A DNA stretch of 64,000 bases from Zonotrichia leucophrys gambelii (Eukaryota > Chordata > Aves > Passeriformes > Passerellidae). The position numbers were made by a program, and so were the translations under genes. This document shows, one piece after another, positions 1-8,776 of the stretch. The stretch is taken from positions 434,001 through 498,000 of the forward strand of contig NC_088175.1 of the NCBI RefSeq assembly GCF_028769735.1, given 5' to 3'. Numbering within the stretch: position 1 is the stretch's first letter; every line of letters begins with the position of its first letter. Below the pieces are notes generated by a model. That model was given only the letters and a program-made list of their open reading frames with translations. It made no database searches and was not told where the DNA came from.

Positions 1-2229
1 AGCCAAAAAAAATCCCTCCTAAACCCAGGCTTTTGTGGCTTGGGCTTGTTTGGAGTTTCTTGTTTCTAAAAACACTAACAACAGCAACAGGAGTCACTTC
101 CCAAGGGAGAGATGTATTCCAAGGTTATGAACTGGGGATGTGGAAAGAGATTCTGTTGAAGTTGCAGAAATATTCACTGTGTTCATCATTAGAACAAATG
201 GCTGCTGTCTGTAAAGCTTATTCACACCCTTTCCCTACAGTTTTATTCCAACACATTCCCAATTTATTGAATTAAACACAAACTTGTGAGTTTGCCTCTC
301 CTACAACATTTTTTTTCTGAAAACCCAGGCAGACAAACACTACACAAACAAAACAACATAAATGTAACTTCAAAACAACACATGAACGTCATTTCAGCCC
401 TGCTTACCACACTCACTCCTCTTGCTACTGAAAACAAATGGGCTTCCTCCTCCTACCACTGAGTTTCCCTGTTCCCAACCTGTCTTGGGCAGCTTCTCAG
501 CAGTTATTCAGGATCTTGTTCTGTGAACAGAATAAGTAACTGAGATAAGGAGAGTTTTCCCACCAACTCCCCAGAGCTGCTGAGAGTTAACACAATGGGA
601 AACCTCAAATGCTGGTGGTGCAGAACAAGCACCAAACCATCAACTTTGCTCCAGAATAAATGTCCTGTTGTTGCTGGAAATAAGTTTAAAAATTAACCAT
701 GCAAAAATTAAAAAATAAAAGCAGATTATACCATTCCTAACCATTAACTACTGTGCTACAAGGCATAACAAATGAGAGGCTGAACTGACCAGCACTGCAA
801 GTAACCCAAAAAGTTGCTTTGTGATTCTGCTTAAGAGTTTTTTCCAACATTTCATAGCTCAGAGCCCTAAAGAATCACACCATTACTCCTAAATTTAAGA
901 GCAGGGCATTCATACATGGAAGGTTCCCCCTTAGCTTGATAATATCAAGCTGCCTGTGAAAAGCACTGGGTTTAGGGTGACTTCTGTGCACCCAGAAAAG
1001 CACAACACAGAAGGAAAGGCATCCAGCACCCAAAAATCCTTCTGTCCTGACCACACACATATTCAGAGGATGGGAAGCAATCCAGCACCTGCCAATGAAT
1101 ACATCCAAAAGTCAAATTTCCCTATAGAATTGACTCACTGGATTGGAACAAGTCTTACCTATATTAAGGCATTTCTTTGTAATTATAGTTTATGGCACAA
1201 GAAACACAGATCAGTCCACCTTCTTCTAAATATCTTCATCTCCAAAAACTTCAACACCCATAATAATATTATTGGAGTGATAACACAAAATAATGACTGC
1301 AAGAGTGATGGTTCCAACAACACATTTAATTAAAAATTAAGGGGTCCGCTCATTATTTATCTAGGCATCCTAAATTACATGCACAATATGGGGAGAAGTT
1401 ATTTAATGAAACATCTTTCCTGTGTTTGTCTCTTCTGTTTTCCTGCCTGGTTTGTTAAATTGTACCATTTCAGTTAAATATTTTACTTAATAGCAAGCAC
1501 AGAGGCTGGGGGGGAAGAGGAGGTGGCCAAAACACAGCTGACCTATAATGTTGATGATTTTTTGCCTGATTCTTTTTTGTATTACATGTCTAAACAACCC
1601 CATCATAAAGTTACACTACACTGGTCTTTGCATGTGAATTTTTAGACTACTTAAAGGGTTTCCAGGCCTTCAATAATTCTGAAGGCTACATTCAAATAAC
1701 ACTTTGTATGCCCAAGAGAGCTCCTACATCTTGATGCACATTGCACATAGGTCCCTGAGGACAAAACTTCAATTCTGCTTGTATTAGTCAAGATTTATCT
1801 CACTTCTCTGCCCTGATTCTTTCCATGCTCTTTACAAAGTCCACACACTGAGATTTTTTTGCAGTTTTCTTACAGTAAGGGAATGTTCTGATGGAGTTGA
1901 TAAAAACTTTGACTGAGTACCTAAACAGCTATGAGAGATTGCTCACACTGGTTTAAATGCAGTATTTTCTAGAGCTGTATTACTTGTGCTAGTCCATCTA
2001 ATGGAGAACAGAAAAGGATGCACACTTGTAGGAAACTTCTGCTGAGAGCAGGAGACAAGGATGTCTCAAGTTTGTCCTACTCTTCTCTCCAGCTGTTCCT
2101 CACACCAAACTTCACCTGCAGCACCATCCCCTAAGGAATCACGGTCCCAAGCTCAAACCTTCACCCCACCACTCCTGGTCCACCTTCATTCCATGTAGTT
2201 CCTTCTCCCTATCTAAACCCTACAGCCCA

Positions 2230-2303
2230 TTTCAATTCCCACACGGGATATTCAATTTCAATTCCCACATGGGATATTCAATTTCAATTCCCACATGGGA
2301 TCT
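2230..2303. repeat. 26-bp tandem repeat, about 3 copies
   Basis: The segment starting TTTCAATTCCCACA recurs at 2,230, 2,256 and 2,282, a constant 26-bp spacing, with single-base differences between copies (ACGGGATA versus ATGGGATA). It is a small minisatellite in DHRS7 intron 1. Confidence 0.9.
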
Positions 2304-2949
2304 CTTACAGTGCCTCTCATCCCACCTTCTGTCCCCAGTCTCCACTTCTACCTAAAGTACCCATAACCAGCAGTCCACAGCAGCCACAAATCACTCCAGC
2401 AGGCTAAACTAAGGGGGGATATTCACAAATTTGTGCCTTTTCTGACCAAAAGCCTCTATTAAGCATACGAAACCTATGATTTCTAGGTGTTTGATATCTA
2501 GGTTTCTAGGTCCAGAAATAGGGAGAATCACAGTCAGAATAGAAAGTTCAACAGGAGCAAGAACTGGAAGTGTCTATCTGACAGCATTTCATTGAACTTT
2601 TGTCCCCCAGGTGACCATGGCAGCACCTTTCAGAGATGCAGGGACTGTCCCCATCAGCATCTCCTGGGGGCTGCTCCCTGGAGCCGATCAGAGCACAATG
2701 CACGGAACAGGAAACCCTGTCAGCCCCAGCTTTAACAATACTCATGTTTGCTTCACTGCCGACAGCCCTGTGAATGCAGTATCAGCTTGGAGATCGCAGA
2801 ACAGGCTGGAGCAGCAGCTGAACAGGCTCCAAAGCCACTCGTCCCGGCCACAGGATCCAGGCATCCCCGTCCCTTCCCGAGCCTTCCTCCCGCACTGTCC
2901 CTGTGCTCAGCTGCCCCGTGGGGCCCTGCCAGGACCGGGAACCTGCCCA

Positions 2950-3032
2950 GAAACTGCACAAAACAAACAGTTCTGGCCCAAAAGAACCAGAAGCTGCACA
3001 AAAAAAACCAGTTCTGGCCCAAAAGAACCAGC
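2950..3032. repeat. 41-bp imperfect tandem duplication
   Basis: The block CTGCACAAAA...TTCTGGCCCAAAAGAACCAG occurs at about 2,954-2,990 and again at about 2,994-3,030 (period 40-41 bp). It lies in a locally GC-richer part of DHRS7 intron 1. The family is not recognised. Confidence 0.8.
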
Positions 3033-3639
3033 CCTTGGCCCGGACCCACGGGAGCTCCCAAAGTGACTTTTTGGGAGCTGCTTTGCCGGCACGAGGGGCA
3101 CCACGCACCTTTGTTGTGCGGAAATAAACAAAACTCTACAACTTTGGTGAAAGTTGCAAAGCTGGACACGTGGGAATTTATTTATTACAGCGCTGGACGC
3201 ATGTGGGAATCGTTTCTTTAGAATGACATGCGTACTTCTGGGAGCTTCAGGTCCTTTTTTATCTTCTTCTCAAATACAAATATGCATACAATTTTCACAA
3301 TAGGTTCATACATATTTATTTTTACGAATTTTGCGTGATATTTGTGGCTAGTTTTTCTTTATCAGAAAGAATTCTTAGGTCAGGTTGACGGGCTCTCACA
3401 GCAGTTTCTGTGTCTATCTCGCCCTTCCTTATCTCTGTCTTTCACTGAAGCAGCTTCTCTGAGCTGCTTTTTGCAGCCAGACCACACAGCAAGCTACATA
3501 TTTAACTCAAAGATATACATTCTACCTAAAGTAAAATGGATTTCTACCTTAGAAAACTTCTACTCTGCCTCATTTTACCCAGGTAAAGGGCAGGTAAAGT
3601 ACACTTTTGGGGTATGTTTATGGCATGTTTATGTTTATG

Positions 3640-4350
3640 GACACGCCACGGGACAGCCGATGCCACCAGCACCGCTGTGCTCCCCGCCACCCCCTTTACC
3701 GAGCGCGCCACCGCTCCCCTCACGGTGCCCTGGTAGGTGACATTACCTGGCTTCTTCCCCCACCTCTCGGCCCAGAGCAGCGTGAGGTCCCCGTCGGCCC
3801 TCAGCCATCGCACCAGCTGCACCAGCAGCGCCAGGAGGGCCCCTCCGGCCAGCGCCAAGCACAGCGCGCACCCCCAGGCCATGGCTACGGCACCGCGGCC
3901 CACCCTCACGGCGCCCCTTTATCGGGAGCCGCCCCGCTGCCCGCGGCCAGCGCCGGCCTCCTCCCCGCCTCCCTCCCTCCCTTCCACCCCCGTCCCTCCC
4001 TCCCTTCCCCGGTCGCTCCCCGGCGGGCCCGAGGCTGCGGCGATAAGCGTGGGCTCTGTGGGGCACAGGCCGAGCGAGCCGCCGGGGGTGAAGGTCGCGT
4101 TCTGGGAGCGGAGCGCTTTATGTCCCCTGCTGGCCGTGCCCTCAGGGCTGCCCGACCTTTCCCCGCTGCCCACCGCACGTCCCGGGCAGCGGGACCGCGT
4201 CCAGGGCTTGGCTTCGGTGTGCGGAGAGCAAACGCTGCTCCCAGAACAAAAAGCAGCGTCCTGTTTTCCTCCTGGCTGTGCCTACGAGACAGCGGCGATT
4301 CCTTTTCTCTCTGGAGCTCTCCGAGGGCTCCAGTCCAGCTGCACTCACCC
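3640..4350 (-). promoter_or_regulatory. DHRS7: CpG-island promoter of DHRS7
   Basis: This GC- and CpG-rich block covers DHRS7 exon 1 and about 470 bp upstream on the minus strand, including many CCGCCC/GGGCGG-type boxes. No TATA box is placed convincingly; a GATAAAGGG at about 3,914-3,922 is too close to the ATG to be a normal TATA. Several long open frames on both strands here are GC-composition artefacts. A housekeeping-type, dispersed-start promoter is inferred. Confidence 0.7.
3747..3882 (-). CDS. DHRS7: DHRS7 coding exon 1 (dehydrogenase/reductase 7), partial gene
   Basis: Seen: on the minus strand an ATG at 3,882-3,880 in good Kozak context (GTAGCCATGG) opens a frame of 45 codons plus one base, ending at the donor CCAG|GTAATG (last exonic base 3,747). 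The peptide has a hydrophobic anchor (about residues 5-24, rich in Leu/Ala) followed by LVRWLRADGDLTLLWAER. Known: DHRS7 is an NADPH-dependent short-chain dehydrogenase/reductase of the endoplasmic reticulum, and its N-terminus has the same anchor followed by a closely matching LRADGDLTLLWAE segment; the human exon 1 also ends after one base of a codon. The Rossmann fold (TGxxxGIG) and the YxxxK active site lie in later exons, which would be left of this window. The upstream in-frame frame uses only GTG, so 3,882 is the likely start. The neighbouring PPM1A on the opposite strand fits the vertebrate order. Confidence 0.93.
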
Positions 4351-4424
4351 CCAGCCCCAGGTGTATTTGTTTTGGTTCTGGGTAAATTTTGGAGAGAACT
4401 TTTTAAAGGATTTTTTTTAGGAAA

Positions 4425-5035
4425 TGTGAAAATGCGTGTATTTTATGATTGGCTTTTCACAAATATTAAAATGAATATTATGTGTGTTGAGTTAGAAAAT
4501 AACGTTAGAAAGTATTAATTCTCTTAAGCAGTGTGTTAAATACAGGTTATAAAAAATGTTAAAATAGAAACTATGCTATGTAGGATACTTTAATTTAAAG
4601 AAAGGACTCGCAGCGAAATAGCAGCCACAGGACACCTAAATCTTTCAGAGAAAAAGAATTTCTTGCCCTCTTATCAGAAGAAACGAACTTCTTCCCACCT
4701 CAAAGGCGCTGTCAGGATTCAGAGGAAGAAGTTGAGATGACCAGACAGAATCCTGTGTTTGAATGGAATTTAAGCATCATGTAAGAGGTGTATGAATATG
4801 CAACAGGCTGTTGCTTTTAAGGGTTAATCCTTTGTTAATGTGTGTCCTTTTTCGGGCTTGTGCTGCCCATAAAAAGGTACCCAGACATCTGTAACTCTTT
4901 TGTCTCTATTGTCTCATATTGTCCTAACCCAAATTGTCCAAATTCTTATTACTCTATTATATTACTATTTTTATAACCATTTTATAACTATTAAACTTTT
5001 AAAATTTTAAAAATAAGTGATTGGTATTTTTCACA
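4425..5035 (+). mobile_element. Solo LTR, 611 bp, with 5-bp target duplication
   Basis: The element runs TGTGAAAATGCG...TTTTTCACA and is flanked by the direct repeat GGAAA (4,420-4,424 and 5,036-5,040). Inside are a TATA-like CCATAAAAAGG near 4,869 and the TCTGTAACTCTTTTGTCTC segment typical of an R region. From memory it resembles an abundant songbird LTR family (the zebra finch LTR5 type), but I could not run a search to name it. No internal retroviral sequence adjoins it, so it is a solo LTR. It lies just upstream of the DHRS7 CpG island, in the opposite orientation to DHRS7. Confidence 0.8.
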
Positions 5036-5069
5036 GGAAAATAGATTTAATTGGTTTCTTTCCTTAACT

Positions 5070-5610
5070 GGTCTAGGAGAATTATTTTTTTTTTTAGGAA
5101 AGTGGGAAAAAAACCTTGTTTATTAAACAATAAATTTTTTTATTGCTCTGAAAGAGATGACAAACTCAGAAAGTTTCTTTTCTGGGTTGCAGCTCAGCTT
5201 ACTCAGTTTCTTATCAGTCTTTTTGGTGCTGGAAGCATTGTGGCTCAGGCCCGGCCCGGTGGGCTACAGGTGTGAGTTGCTGGTGCTCTTTTGGGTGTTT
5301 AGTTTAGAGAAGGTTTAAATAGGTCTAAAGAAAAGGGAAAAAAACTCCTACAGTTTAGGGAACTTTGCTTTAGCTAGCTAAAACTAACTAAAACAAAGGA
5401 GAGCTCTGTCCTGCTGTCTGTCCATCCGCAGACAACACAGTCCAGGAGCAGGAATGTGGAGGAATGAGTGCAATGCCTGAAAACAAACTGCTGCTTCTTC
5501 TCTCCCCCCTTCACTCTCTGGAACAAGGCTTAAAGGTGCAAAACTTATTATTCAGCATCAACAGAACAAGACAATTGGGGATAAAAGCATCATGTAGTCA
5601 ACCCAGGACA
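5070..5610 (-). mobile_element. Minus-strand LTR, probably truncated at one end
   Basis: On the minus strand the element begins TGTCCTGGGTTGACTACATG at 5,610 and runs to an AATAAACAAGG poly(A)-signal region (about 5,130) and a CCCACTTTCC segment. This resembles a common avian ERVL-type LTR from memory. No target duplication was found: the right flank ACAGG has no match near 5,070, so one end is probably truncated or diverged. An A/T-rich run at 5,083-5,098 lies near the presumed end. Confidence 0.6.
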
Positions 5611-5926
5611 ACAGGTCACATCCTTTCCCAGCCACGTTCCTGCAGGAATGCTGCCCTTGGACATGCCTCCTGCTTCCCCACCTGGGAATGCAAACCCAGT
5701 TCTCACGTGTACCCTCTCTGGCCAATGTTTCAGGCCTTGGGCTCCAAAATTCCTGGTGTTGGATACCCCCAGGTACTAAAAACACCAGGGACTGCAGCAT
5801 TTCTGGTCATCACATCACTGTTCTTAATGACAGATTTGTTAGTGCTTGTGTGCAGAGGTGAAAAACTCTGTTCTTACTGCTTTGATGTACCAAAGTATTT
5901 CACAAGAGGAGGTACAGATGAAAACA
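5611..5926. other. Unassigned spacer between LTR and CR1
   Basis: About 300 bp of mixed-composition sequence between the minus-strand LTR and the CR1 copy. I see no gene, tandem repeat or recognisable element in it. Confidence 0.5.
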
Positions 5927-6144
5927 AGAGGCTGGAGTGGGACTTTTTACAAGGACAAGCAGGAAAGGCCTTAACCTAAAGGAGGGTAGGTTTGCATTTG
6001 GTATAAGGAAGAAATTCTTCCCTGTGAGGGTGATGAGATCCTGGCACAGGTTGCCCACTGCAGCTGTGGCTGCCCCGTTCCAGTGTTCCAGGCCAGCTTG
6101 GATGGGGCTTGGAGCAACCTGGGAGAGTGGAAGCTGTCCCTGCC
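5927..6144 (+). mobile_element. CR1 LINE 3' region, left half (split by provirus)
   Basis: The sequence GGGACTTTTTACAAGGACA...AAGGAAGAAATTCTTCCCTG...GGCACAGGTTGCCCA...GTGGAAGCTGTCCCTGCC follows the 3' end of avian CR1 elements. It stops at 6,144 exactly where a TG-starting LTR edge begins and resumes at 8,697. CR1 copies are 5'-truncated non-LTR retrotransposons; this piece includes the end of the second ORF and the start of the 3' UTR. Confidence 0.88.
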
Positions 6145-6195
6145 TGTCCGGTTTATCTCGGCTGTTTGAGGGGCCTGGAAAGGCCCGAGGTGGCC
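6145..6195 (-). mobile_element. 51-bp remnant of the 3' LTR
   Basis: Identical over 51 bp to the U5 end of the 5' LTR (8,085-8,135) and flush with the target duplication at 6,144. The rest of the expected LTR (about 560 bp) is missing and env-like sequence joins directly. The shared GGCCACC at the junction suggests a short-homology deletion. Confidence 0.85.
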
Positions 6196-6397
6196 CGAAA
6201 ACCTCTTTTACAATCCGATTCATGGCATCTGGGACGACATGGATGAGGACTAGGAAAATTATTACAATATAAAATCCTACCCTTAAAATTCTTCTCCAAA
6301 TGGGAGAAATGTCAAAGAAATCTACCAGCTGATCAATATATGATCCTTTGTCAGTTTCCCCTGTGATAGGTAAATTTACCCCATTGCCTATTGCAAT
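6196..6397 (-). pseudogene. env transmembrane-subunit fragment
   Basis: A minus-strand frame is open from a stop at 6,400-6,398 onward. It encodes a polar stretch, then a basic RR, then about 20 hydrophobic residues (rich in Ile/Val/Leu/Phe, about 6,290-6,235), then a short tail. The layout of membrane-proximal region, membrane span and short cytoplasmic tail is that of a retroviral TM subunit. The frame then runs on into the 51-bp LTR stub and the CR1, so the natural env stop is lost. There is no fusion peptide or surface subunit. Confidence 0.5.
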
Positions 6398-6399
6398 TC

Positions 6400-6495
6400 A
6401 AGACCCCAAGGAGAAAACCTCCCAGTCTTTCGTTCTTATACAGAAATATTCAAGACCCCAAAGAGAAAACCCCCCAGAGTCTTTCGTTTCTCTTG
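6400..6495. repeat. 52-bp imperfect tandem duplication within provirus
   Basis: AAGACCCCAARGAGAAAACC followed by a CCCAG...TCTTTCGTT segment occurs at 6,400 and again at 6,452. It lies between the GC-rich core and the env fragment and disrupts any continuous reading frame there. Confidence 0.8.
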
Positions 6496-6699
6496 TTTCT
6501 CTTCTGAGTTGTCCTTTGCAGTCTGAGTCCCGACTTTTGTCTGAGTATTCGTTTCTTCTTATATCTTGTTGAGGAAAATCGCTGCATAGTTGCAGACTCG
6601 TTACGAAATGATGCTGTAGCTCTGCTGAACCGATCTGGCATGTCGTGCACTCAGGGGTTACCTAGTTTTTGATTCAACTGACAATAGGGTTAGAAAACA

Positions 6700-7666
6700 C
6701 ACAAGCCTCCCCAGGAGGGGAGAGGCTTGGGACTCCACGAGGGTTTTTACCAAAGGCACCAAGTCTGGAGAGGGCCCCTCCTCGCCTGAGACGTCACCGG
6801 GGGTCTGGCCCGCCCCCGCCCGCGCTCTGCGCATGCGTGCTTTCCGAGCTGCTCTCTGTCTCTCCCGAGGTAATTTTTCCTCTCCCTTTTTATTCCGCCT
6901 CTGAATTTTCCCCCTTCGGTCTGCCCCGACTCTGTCTCCTCCTCCTCCGACGCTGTGTGTGTGTGGCCTTTCGTCAGTGTGTGCGGCCGCCCCCGCGTCC
7001 GCCGCGCCCGCCGCGACTCGCTCCGGGTTTTTTGCGTCACAACCGCGCGCCCCCTGCGTCTCACCGCAGCTTTCTGGGATTGCGCAATTTCCCCCATGCC
7101 GCTGCCCATGTCGGACGCCCCTGCTGCGCTGGCATGTGACTTCTGCCCCGGGTTCTTGCGAGTTTTGCCTGCCGCGCGCGTTTCTGCTACCTTGCCGGCC
7201 CCCGGGGCGGCTGCCGCCCCTGGCCCTGAGTCAAGCAAAGCCGCGCGAAAACACGTATCCCTCGCTTTTTCTTCACCTGCGCTCCCCGCCTGCTCCGCTG
7301 CAGCCTGGCTTCCCTGCTCCGTTGCCGCGGCATCGCGAGAAAGCGCGCCCCCCGGTCCCCTCTCCCCCCCCTGTTCTCCCTCTGCTCCTGAGTCCTCCAT
7401 GCTCTCTGGACTTTTTGGACGCTTTTTGGGAGTTTCCCAGGGTTTCTGGGTTTTGGGACCGGGTATTTTAATAATATTTCTTGCTCTTTTTCTCCAAGAG
7501 CATTTCCCCCCTGGCTTCTTAAGGCCAGAGCTAATCTTTTCCGGAGTCTTGCTCCCCCCTCTTTTGAGGGCCCCCCCCCGGACGTCTGCTGCGTCTCGGG
7601 GGTCTTCCTTCCTGGCCTTTTAAGGCCAGAGCTAATTTTTTTTTTTTTTTTGTATGTTTGTGTCAC
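6700..7666 (-). pseudogene. GC-rich provirus core, possible gag remnant
   Basis: This segment is strikingly GC- and CpG-rich compared with the rest of the provirus. Two overlapping minus-strand frames are open (217 codons at 7,400-6,747 and about 160 codons at 7,666-7,187), coding Ala/Gly/Glu/Arg-rich low-complexity protein. I recognise no capsid major homology region and no CCHC zinc knuckle, so assignment to gag rests on position only. A short duplication (AAGGCCAGAGCTAAT near 7,523 and 7,621, about 98 bp apart) is internal to it. An alternative is captured cellular sequence. Confidence 0.4.
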
Positions 7667-7976
7667 ACCTTATAAGGCGGACGAAGTTTCCCGTTGTTCC
7701 TGGGAAGGTGTGCCCCCATGTTCTTATTTTTCAGGCTTTCTTACCAAATCTGTTGTTCAGAGCAGTCTGGACGTCTCGATCTGTCCAGCAGATTACGAGA
7801 GGTGGTCCCAGGGCGCCTTCTGGTTCCAGTCCGGGCTGTTCTGCTAGGAATTATCTTCGGCAGAAACTGAGAGGTGGAATTCTCAGTGACTGCTGTTTTT
7901 TTGCAGTCTCTGTTGGCTTTTTTTTTTTTCTTCTTCTCTCTTTTTCTTCAGGGCTTTGAAGGTGGTGGTGGTGCCC

Positions 7977-8100
7977 CCCCCCGAAAGGTTGTGGTGGTCA
8001 GAGCTCACCCAGTGGAAGCCAAGTGTCCGGTTTATCTTCCCCCGAAAGGTTGTGGTGGTTCTGGCCCGCCCAGGGAACGCCAAGTGTCCGGTTTATCTCG
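7977..8100 (-). repeat. 61-bp tandem duplication of the primer-binding-site region
   Basis: The blocks CCGAAAGGTTGTGGTGGT and AAGTGTCCGGTTTATCT each occur twice, 61 bp apart (for example TGTCCGG at 8,024 and 8,085). On the minus strand each unit has the LTR's last ~14 nt, then CTTGGC and a putative primer-binding site (TGGCGTTCCCTGGGCGGG at 8,082-8,065; a diverged copy at 8,021-8,004), then a CCACCACAACCTTTCGGGG leader. The primer tRNA is not identified. Confidence 0.8.
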
Positions 8101-8696
8101 GCTGTTTGAGGGGCCTGGAAAGGCCCGAGGTGGCCTTGGGGCAGCCCGCGTATCGAAGGACGAGAAGAGGCTTCAGTTCTTCTTTCTGGTTTTATGTTTA
8201 TTAATTGTTTATCTAAAAGATGTTCTTTCAGCCGAACAAAGATCTGCTCAGCAGTCAGCCATGGGCACACTGTCTCTGCCCTCCCGGGCAGCCACGTATC
8301 TTTATACCCTTTGCTACGTATACAATATTTATCATTTTTCCCCAATACCATCTATTGTTATAACTCGGTGTACTCTTAGTAATAACCAATCCAAAGGTGC
8401 CACCGTGGCCAAAGAAGATGGAGGAGAGGAGGAAGAAGAAGGAGGGTAGGACACACCCCAATTCCTCCATCTTACTCCTCTAAACCCCCCTGTACATAAA
8501 TCCTAAACCCTGTTTCTCACCCTCTAATTAGCTAATCTTTTCACCCTTCACCCGGTGAAGCCCTCATCCTTGTCGTCTCCTGCGCAGGGTTAAAGTCCAG
8601 CCACCAGACACTTCTGGCAACATTCCAGGACTCCCGAGACCCCCAAGCTGGTCTCGGAGGCTCAGCATCTCAGGACTGAGATCTTGAGATCCGACA
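8085..8696 (-). mobile_element. 5' LTR of the defective provirus (612 bp)
   Basis: On the minus strand it begins TGTCGGATCTCAAG at 8,696 and ends AACCGGACA at 8,085. It holds a TATAAA at 8,306-8,301 and a poly(A) signal AATAAA at 8,202-8,197, a normal spacing for U3-R-U5. Its terminal 51 bp (8,085-8,135) are identical to 6,145-6,195 at the other end of the provirus, which confirms the boundary. Its promoter would point toward DHRS7, about 4.2 kb away. Confidence 0.85.
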
Positions 8697-8776
8697 CCTG
8701 CCCATGGCAGCAGGGCTGGAACAAGATGATCTGTGAGGTGTCTTTCAACCCAAACTGTTCTATGACTCTGTGAAAA
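8697..8776 (+). mobile_element. CR1 LINE 3' end, right half
   Basis: CCTGCCCATGGCAGCAGGGCTGG...TTCAACCCAAACTGTTCTATGACTCTGTGA continues the CR1 interrupted at 6,144 and carries the typical CR1 tail (CCAACCCAAACCATTCTATGATTCTGTGA-like). Together with 5,927-6,144 it makes one ~290 bp CR1 fragment. Confidence 0.88.

Larger units (their letters stand above)
1..3746 (-). other. DHRS7: DHRS7 intron 1 (incomplete)
   Basis: The donor is at 3,746-3,745 on the minus strand. I found no match to the expected exon 2 (Rossmann TGASSGIG segment) down to base 1, so the intron is at least 3.7 kb. It holds a 26-bp tandem repeat (2,230-2,303), a 41-bp imperfect tandem duplication (about 2,950-3,030) and otherwise unremarkable AT-rich sequence. 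Short open frames here show no recognisable domain. Confidence 0.8.
6145..8696 (-). mobile_element. Defective endogenous retrovirus inserted in CR1, 6-bp TSD
   Basis: Seen: the insert interrupts a CR1 and is flanked by CCTGCC at 6,139-6,144 and 8,697-8,702. Read on the minus strand its order is: complete 5' LTR (8,696 to 8,085, TG...CA), a primer-binding-site region present twice (to about 7,977), leader, GC-rich core (about 7,660 to 6,700), env-like tail (about 6,660 to 6,196), then only the last 51 bp of the 3' LTR (6,195 to 6,145). No protease, reverse transcriptase or integrase region is present, so the copy is non-autonomous. Known: 6-bp duplications are typical of alpha/beta-like (ERVK) retroviruses. 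The element is younger than the CR1 it split. Confidence 0.85.

Noticed and set aside
3607..4518. 303-codon and 227-codon plus-strand frames over the DHRS7 CpG island
   Set aside because: They run antisense to DHRS7 exon 1 and into the solo LTR, with low-complexity Pro/Ala/Arg composition; they are shadows of GC-rich DNA.
5464..5979. 171-codon frame from LTR into CR1
   Set aside because: It starts inside a minus-strand LTR, crosses unassigned DNA and ends in a CR1; a chance frame with no recognised domain.
6145..8696. Reading the repeated 51-bp block as two LTRs in plus orientation
   Set aside because: In plus orientation the sequences after the block do not match each other, whereas on the minus strand the block is the U5 end, with TATA, poly(A) signal, primer site and env in the correct order.
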